The position numbers were made by a program, and so were the translations under genes. A stretch of DNA of 64,000 nucleotides from Hymenobacter aranciens (GTDB lineage: Bacteria > Bacteroidota > Bacteroidia > Cytophagales > Hymenobacteraceae), in contig NZ_JAUQSY010000011.1 in the NCBI RefSeq assembly GCF_030580865.1, positions 124,001 to 188,000 on the forward strand, read 5' to 3'. The notes beneath the pieces are model-generated. The model was not told where the DNA came from, made no database searches, and saw only the letters and a program-made list of their open reading frames with translations. The first letter of the stretch is position 1. Each line of letters opens with the position of its first letter. Shown here piece by piece: positions 60,712 to 64,000 of this stretch.

Positions 60712-61509
60712 ATGGAAACTCCCGACTGGTTCGACGAATCTCAGTTTGTACCCACTGCGGCCGACCGGCTGCCCGCCGCCGACATCGACGAGCTGTTCGA
60801 GCAGGCGTTTGACAACCCGGGCTACCGGGCCGAGTTTAACCGCCGCCTGCCCGACAGTAACCTGTGGGTACTGGTAGAGGAAGTGCCCAGTGCGGAAGAC
60901 GCTGTTGGTGAGTTGATGCCGATAGCGCCGCTGCAGCTTTCGGACGGTAGTATGCCGCTGTTTACTTCCGAAGCGCGGGTGCGCGAGGCGGAAGACCTGC
61001 CGGCCCACATTCGGTGGATACAGCTGCGGGCCCGCGAGCTGATGGCGCAAATGCAGGGAGTGGACTACGTGCTAAACCCCTTTTCGTCCAAGCAACTGAC
61101 GCTGAGAGCCAGCGGTATCCCGGCAATGCTGGCGGGCCACGAGCACGACCCGGGCCTCATGATGAGCGATTGTCCGGTGCCCGCATCAGGCCAAGTCACA
61201 ATTGACCTGGACAAGGAATTTCCGACCGGGATGGTAGATGCGCTGCAGGCCCTGCTGAGCCAGCACCCGCGCGTGCGCGAGGCGTATATGCTGTATATAA
61301 AAGCGGATGCGCCCGACGCCCTGAGCCGTTATCACATGCGGATTGAAGTAGACGGCAGCGAAGAAGTAAAGCAGCTCATGACGGAGATGCAGCCGGTGCT
61401 GCGGGCCTTTATGCAACGCGATGAGGGCTTTGAGCTATGGACCAGGCTGGGTGATGATGACATGGCCGGGTACATGCGCGAACGCGGACCGATTTACGAG
61501 CGGGTGTAG
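60712..61509 (+). CDS. SseB family protein
   Basis: A 265-residue protein starting METPDWFDESQFVPTAADRL. The N-terminal part (LWVLVEEVPSAEDAV, LQLSDGSMPLFTSEARVREA) and GVDYVLNPFSSKQLTL are the SseB N-domain. The C-terminal part with HPRVREAYMLYIKADAPDAL is the SseB_C domain. Length equals the E. coli protein, which when deleted or altered causes serine sensitivity. Molecular function is not known. It has its own promoter box and stands alone. Confidence 0.85.
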   Translation: METPDWFDESQFVPTAADRLPAADIDELFEQAFDNPGYRAEFNRRLPDSNLWVLVEEVPSAEDAVGELMPIAPLQLSDGSMPLFTSEARVREAEDLPAHIRWIQLRARELMAQMQGVDYVLNPFSSKQLTLRASGIPAMLAGHEHDPGLMMSDCPVPASGQVTIDLDKEFPTGMVDALQALLSQHPRVREAYMLYIKADAPDALSRYHMRIEVDGSEEVKQLMTEMQPVLRAFMQRDEGFELWTRLGDDDMAGYMRERGPIYERV

Positions 61510-61520
61510 CGGCCAGGTAC

Positions 61521-61922
61521 TTAGCCCGGCCCCCGGGCTACGAGTAGAAATACGGCACTCAGATAGGTCCAGCCGGCCGCGAATACCACGTGCACAATGG
61601 TTTCGAAGCGCTTGCCACGCCAGAGCTGCGGCGAGTAGCCGAAAAACTGCACCAGCAGCCGGGCCAGCCAAAAGATGCCGCAGCCCAGCGCCACCTTGCG
61701 GCCCAACGGCGTGCCTACCAGTTCGGGTGCTGAGGTGAAGCAGAGCAGGCCCATCAGCAGCACGGTGAAGGCCACGAAAAAGGTGTGCACGTACATCATC
61801 TGGCGATTAATGAGACTGACGGGGGCAAACTCCTGGCGCCAGCCGAAGTAGCGGGCGAAGCCTGCGTGCAGCAAGGCCAGCAGCACCAGGAAGAAGCCGA
61901 TGACTTTAAGCTGCGTGACCAT
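61521..61922 (-). CDS. hypothetical small membrane protein (4 TM)
   Basis: A 133-residue protein starting MVTQLKVIGFFLVLLALLHA, with hydrophobic segments at about 8-24, 45-65, 75-95 and 108-128 (YVHTFFVAFTVLLMGLLC, VALGCGIFWLARLLVQFF, VVFAAGWTYLSAVFLLVA). No known family, but homologues in Bacteroidota are likely. It overlaps the upstream methyltransferase by 17 nt and so is its operon partner. Confidence 0.7.
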   Translation of the reverse strand: MVTQLKVIGFFLVLLALLHAGFARYFGWRQEFAPVSLINRQMMYVHTFFVAFTVLLMGLLCFTSAPELVGTPLGRKVALGCGIFWLARLLVQFFGYSPQLWRGKRFETIVHVVFAAGWTYLSAVFLLVARGPG

Positions 61923-62670
61923 GCGCGCTCAGAATGAAGGACGTGATGAAGGGCGTGAGGCTCACTTCCTGCCGCAACTGCAGGCCGGCCCGGGCGAAAG
62001 TGTCCAGCCAGGCGCGATGTGAATGAAAGTGCAGGAAACCAATATTGTAAGCCAGGAAGTTGGGCCAGTCGCGCAGGTGCTCCGTCACGACGATGAAGCC
62101 CCCGGGCCGGGTGACGCGCCCCAGCTCGCGGAAGAACGCAGCGCGCTCGGCCGCGTCGCGGATTTCGTGGGCGGCGAGGAAGGCATAAACGGCGTCGATG
62201 GAGGCCGTGGGCCAGGGTAAGGCGGCGCTGGTGCTCACGGGCAGGATGCCGGGGGCGGGCGGGTAGGCGCGGCGGGCGCGGGCAATGGAGGCCTCGGTGT
62301 GGCGGGCAGGGTCGTAAAAGTCGGCGGCCAGCAGCTGGGCGGGAGCATAGTATTGCTGGAGCGCGGGGCTGATTTCATCGAACCCGGCGCTTAGGCTGAG
62401 AATAGTAGCGCCAGGCGGCGGCGTGATGGGCAGCCAGCGCAGGCGGTAGAGTGCCGAAAGGTCGTAAACCCAGATGGTGGCGGCCAGCGAGCTAAGCACT
62501 GGCAGCAGCAGCGCCGCCAGCACCAGCCAGAGCCAGGGGTGTAGCGTCTGCGGGCCGAGCGTAGCCGCCAGCGCCAAGGCCGCGGCCAGCCCCAAAGCCA
62601 GCCCATAAAACGGCCAGTTGAACCGCACCACGTTGCCCACGCCCTGCCCAAATTTCCTTAGTGCTGCCAT
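61906..62670 (-). CDS. class I SAM-dependent methyltransferase with membrane anchor
   Basis: A 254-residue protein with two N-terminal membrane helices (FYGLALGLAAALALAATLG, WLWLVLAALLLPVLSSLAA). A Rossmann methyltransferase core follows: GATILSLSAGFDEISPAL, AAHEIRDAAERAAFFREL, VTRPGGFIVVTEHLRDWPNF. It is related to UbiE/COQ5-like Bacteroidota proteins. Substrate unknown. It overlaps the DUF2071 gene by 13 nt upstream and the small membrane gene by 17 nt downstream. Confidence 0.82.
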   Translation of the reverse strand: MAALRKFGQGVGNVVRFNWPFYGLALGLAAALALAATLGPQTLHPWLWLVLAALLLPVLSSLAATIWVYDLSALYRLRWLPITPPPGATILSLSAGFDEISPALQQYYAPAQLLAADFYDPARHTEASIARARRAYPPAPGILPVSTSAALPWPTASIDAVYAFLAAHEIRDAAERAAFFRELGRVTRPGGFIVVTEHLRDWPNFLAYNIGFLHFHSHRAWLDTFARAGLQLRQEVSLTPFITSFILSAHGHAA

Positions 62671-63398
62671 GTTTCGGAGCGGCCTTTTTTCCAGGAATAA
62701 GGGATGTTGCGGACCAGAAAGGCATTGGCCAGCAAGCGTTTCGAGAACGCGAGCTGCGCGAAAAAGCCGACCTGGGCCTCGGTGACGGCGACGGGCTGGG
62801 GTTGCCAGTGCTCGCGCACTCCCTCGATGATGATAACCTGCTGGCCGACGACGGAAAACGTGAAAGGCAGCGGGCCCGCAAAGCGGCGGGCGGCCGCCCA
62901 GTCGGCGAAGGGCGACTGCGGCGGCAGGAGCACCGGCGCGCCACCGGTAGGCAGCTGGATTTCGACGCGCAAATCACCTTGCTGTGACTCCACGCGCAGA
63001 CGTTCGGCGGTGAGGTGCTGAGCGATGTCGACGGTATGGTAGTTGTAGTGGGTGAAGAGGTTGCCGCCCCAGCTCATGCGGTGCCGGTTGGTTTCGGAGC
63101 GCAGGATGTAGAGGCCACGCAGGCGCTTGCCCCGGGCATCGGGGTAGCGCACAAAGGCGCGGTAGCCGAGCAGGAAAAAGTCCTGGCCCAGCCAGCGCGG
63201 AAAGCCCTGGGGGCGCAGGTTTTGGGTCTGGACCATAGCCACGGCGATGAAGCCCCAGTCGTCATCAAACGAATCGACGACCAGCGGGGCGGGCAGCAGG
63301 GCCTGCAACTCGGCCCGGGGCACGGCGAAGGTGAGCACCAGCGAGTGCTCGAAGTAAGCTTCGACGGCGAAGGGATGGGTTTGGAGCCAGGCCAGCAT
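62658..63398 (-). CDS. DUF2071 (YqjF-like) protein
   Basis: A 246-residue protein starting MLAWLQTHPFAVEAYFEHSL. It has VDSFDDDWGFIAVAMVQTQN, FPRWLGQDFFLLGYRAFVRY, LRGLYILRSETNRHRMSWGG, and ends VRNIPYSWKKGRSETWQH, the DUF2071 pattern seen in YqjF-type acetoacetate-decarboxylase-like folds. No enzyme activity is known for sure. The ATG at 63398 follows the DoxX-like stop by 10 nt. It overlaps the methyltransferase gene. Confidence 0.85.
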   Translation of the reverse strand: MLAWLQTHPFAVEAYFEHSLVLTFAVPRAELQALLPAPLVVDSFDDDWGFIAVAMVQTQNLRPQGFPRWLGQDFFLLGYRAFVRYPDARGKRLRGLYILRSETNRHRMSWGGNLFTHYNYHTVDIAQHLTAERLRVESQQGDLRVEIQLPTGGAPVLLPPQSPFADWAAARRFAGPLPFTFSVVGQQVIIIEGVREHWQPQPVAVTEAQVGFFAQLAFSKRLLANAFLVRNIPYSWKKGRSETWQH

Positions 63399-63408
63399 GA
63401 CGGTCTGT

Positions 63409-63792
63409 TCAGGAAACGGAGGAGCGGGCCCGACGGCCACCGTGAAGGTACAGCAGCAGGCAGAATAAGGCGGCAAACACGGCATTGGCGCGGCCCCAGA
63501 GCAGCAGGTCGGGCGCGAGTAGCGCTTCCAAGGTATTCATGCTCAGCACGAGGCAAATTTGCACGGCTACGCACCAGCGGGGCCGCCAGCCGCTGAGTAC
63601 CCAGACGGCGATGCCGATTTCACCCAGCCCAATGAGGCGGGTAAGCACCTCGGCGTGAGTGGGGCCAAGGATGCGGGCCACGATGGTGGCGTGGCGCGGC
63701 ACCAGCAGCAGCACTTTGCAGAGCAGGCCGTTGACGAGCCATACCAGGGCGATGAGGTAGTGAATAGAGCGGTGCAGGCGGGGCGGGAACAT
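63409..63792 (-). CDS. DoxX-like membrane protein
   Basis: A 127-residue protein starting MFPPRLHRSIHYLIALVWLV, with four membrane helices (LIALVWLVNGLLCKVLLLV, LIGLGEIGIAVWVLSGW, CVAVQICLVLSMNTLEAL, NAVFAALFCLLLYLHGG). It belongs to the DoxX_2/DoxX-like group. An ATG four codons upstream (63804) falls inside a palindrome, so 63792 is preferred. First gene of a tight four-gene run with DUF2071, the methyltransferase and the small TM protein. Confidence 0.75.
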   Translation of the reverse strand: MFPPRLHRSIHYLIALVWLVNGLLCKVLLLVPRHATIVARILGPTHAEVLTRLIGLGEIGIAVWVLSGWRPRWCVAVQICLVLSMNTLEALLAPDLLLWGRANAVFAALFCLLLYLHGGRRARSSVS

Positions 63793-63801
63793 GGATAATG
63801 C

Positions 63802-63896
63802 CATGCTGAATGCAGTGAAGCATCTCGCATGTGGCAGTAAACCTAATCAAAAGGAATTACTGCTGCATGCGAGATGCTTCACTGCATTCAGCATGA
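63802..63896. repeat. intergenic palindrome, family A copy 3
   Basis: CATGCTGAATGCAGTGAAGC with ATCTCGCATG is answered by CATGCGAGAT and GCTTCACTGCATTCAGCATG: a perfect 30-nt stem around AATTACTGCT/AGTAA sequence. The strongest palindrome in the window. It lies directly before the DoxX-like gene. Confidence 0.9.
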
Positions 63897-63903
63897 CGCT
63901 CTT

Positions 63904-64000
63904 CTACATTAGGTAGTACGACTCCGGCTTTAGCGGGGCCGGCACCTCGGTTTCGTGCAGCAGCTGCCGGAGGTTGATTTCGATGGTGCGGGCAATGGCC
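63904..64000 (-). CDS. C-terminal end of an unidentified protein (cut by window edge)
   Basis: On the minus strand an open frame enters from the right edge and stops with TAG at 63906-63904. The visible 31 residues include IARTIEINLRQLLHETEVPA and end SYYLM. Codon use is gene-like. The protein cannot be identified from this piece. Confidence 0.5.
   Translation of the reverse strand, partial: AIARTIEINLRQLLHETEVPAPLKPESYYLM

Overview
The window looks like a chromosomal segment of a GC-rich member of the Bacteroidota, most like Hymenobacter (Cytophagales). Four things point there: a type IX secretion substrate ending in a gliding-motility-type C-terminal domain and another with a type A-like sorting tail; promoters of the TAnnTTTG type; the gene order pdxA-yceD-rpmF-plsX-fabH-efp-accB-accC; and a TonB-dependent receptor with an N-terminal carboxypeptidase-like regulatory domain. 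I saw no rRNA, tRNA, insertion sequence, prophage or CRISPR array.

Layout. 1-4.1 kb holds a WGR-like gene cut by the left edge, a dihydrofolate-reductase-like protein, a SWIM zinc-finger protein and an orphan. 4.1-21.4 kb is a surface-glycan locus with all six steps to CMP-pseudaminic acid (PseB, C, H, G, I, F), an associated methylase, a Wzx-like flippase, a polysaccharide deacetylase, glycosyltransferases and an MBOAT/SGNH acylation pair. A type IX substrate gene carrying an in-frame TAA lies between pseC and pseB. 21.4-36 kb holds ffh, a discoidin-domain secreted protein, leuS, dnaG, a K+ channel, two glycosyltransferases and ribBA. 36-40 kb holds small membrane and TonB-like proteins, a Uma2 nuclease and a PIN toxin-antitoxin pair. 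40-49 kb is the fatty acid/translation/PLP cluster plus pepA. 49-57 kb is a sulfate assimilation operon. 57-64 kb holds rsmA, a 2-hydroxyacid dehydrogenase, greA, a HIT-NuiA fusion, an SseB-like protein and a four-gene membrane/methyltransferase operon.

How the parts work together. The sulfate operon (cysH, cysD, cysN, a TonB receptor, and a siroheme-synthase/TauE fusion) is preceded by a promoter and a 38-codon leader ORF holding three consecutive Cys codons and five in all, every one TGT. This is a strong candidate for a cysteine-sensing translational attenuator and is the finding I would check first. The Pse locus should supply an activated nine-carbon sugar for a flipped and O-acylated surface glycan.

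Non-coding structure is rich. Two intergenic arrays of degenerate units, each exactly 21 nt with no indels, sit at 16.16-16.41 kb and 36.10-36.35 kb. At least six families of 65-150 nt imperfect palindromes mark operon borders and also lie between cys genes. Five genes have a TAnnTTTG box ending only 5-8 nt before the start codon, which predicts leaderless mRNAs. A terminator-like hairpin lies between the likely greA promoter and greA.
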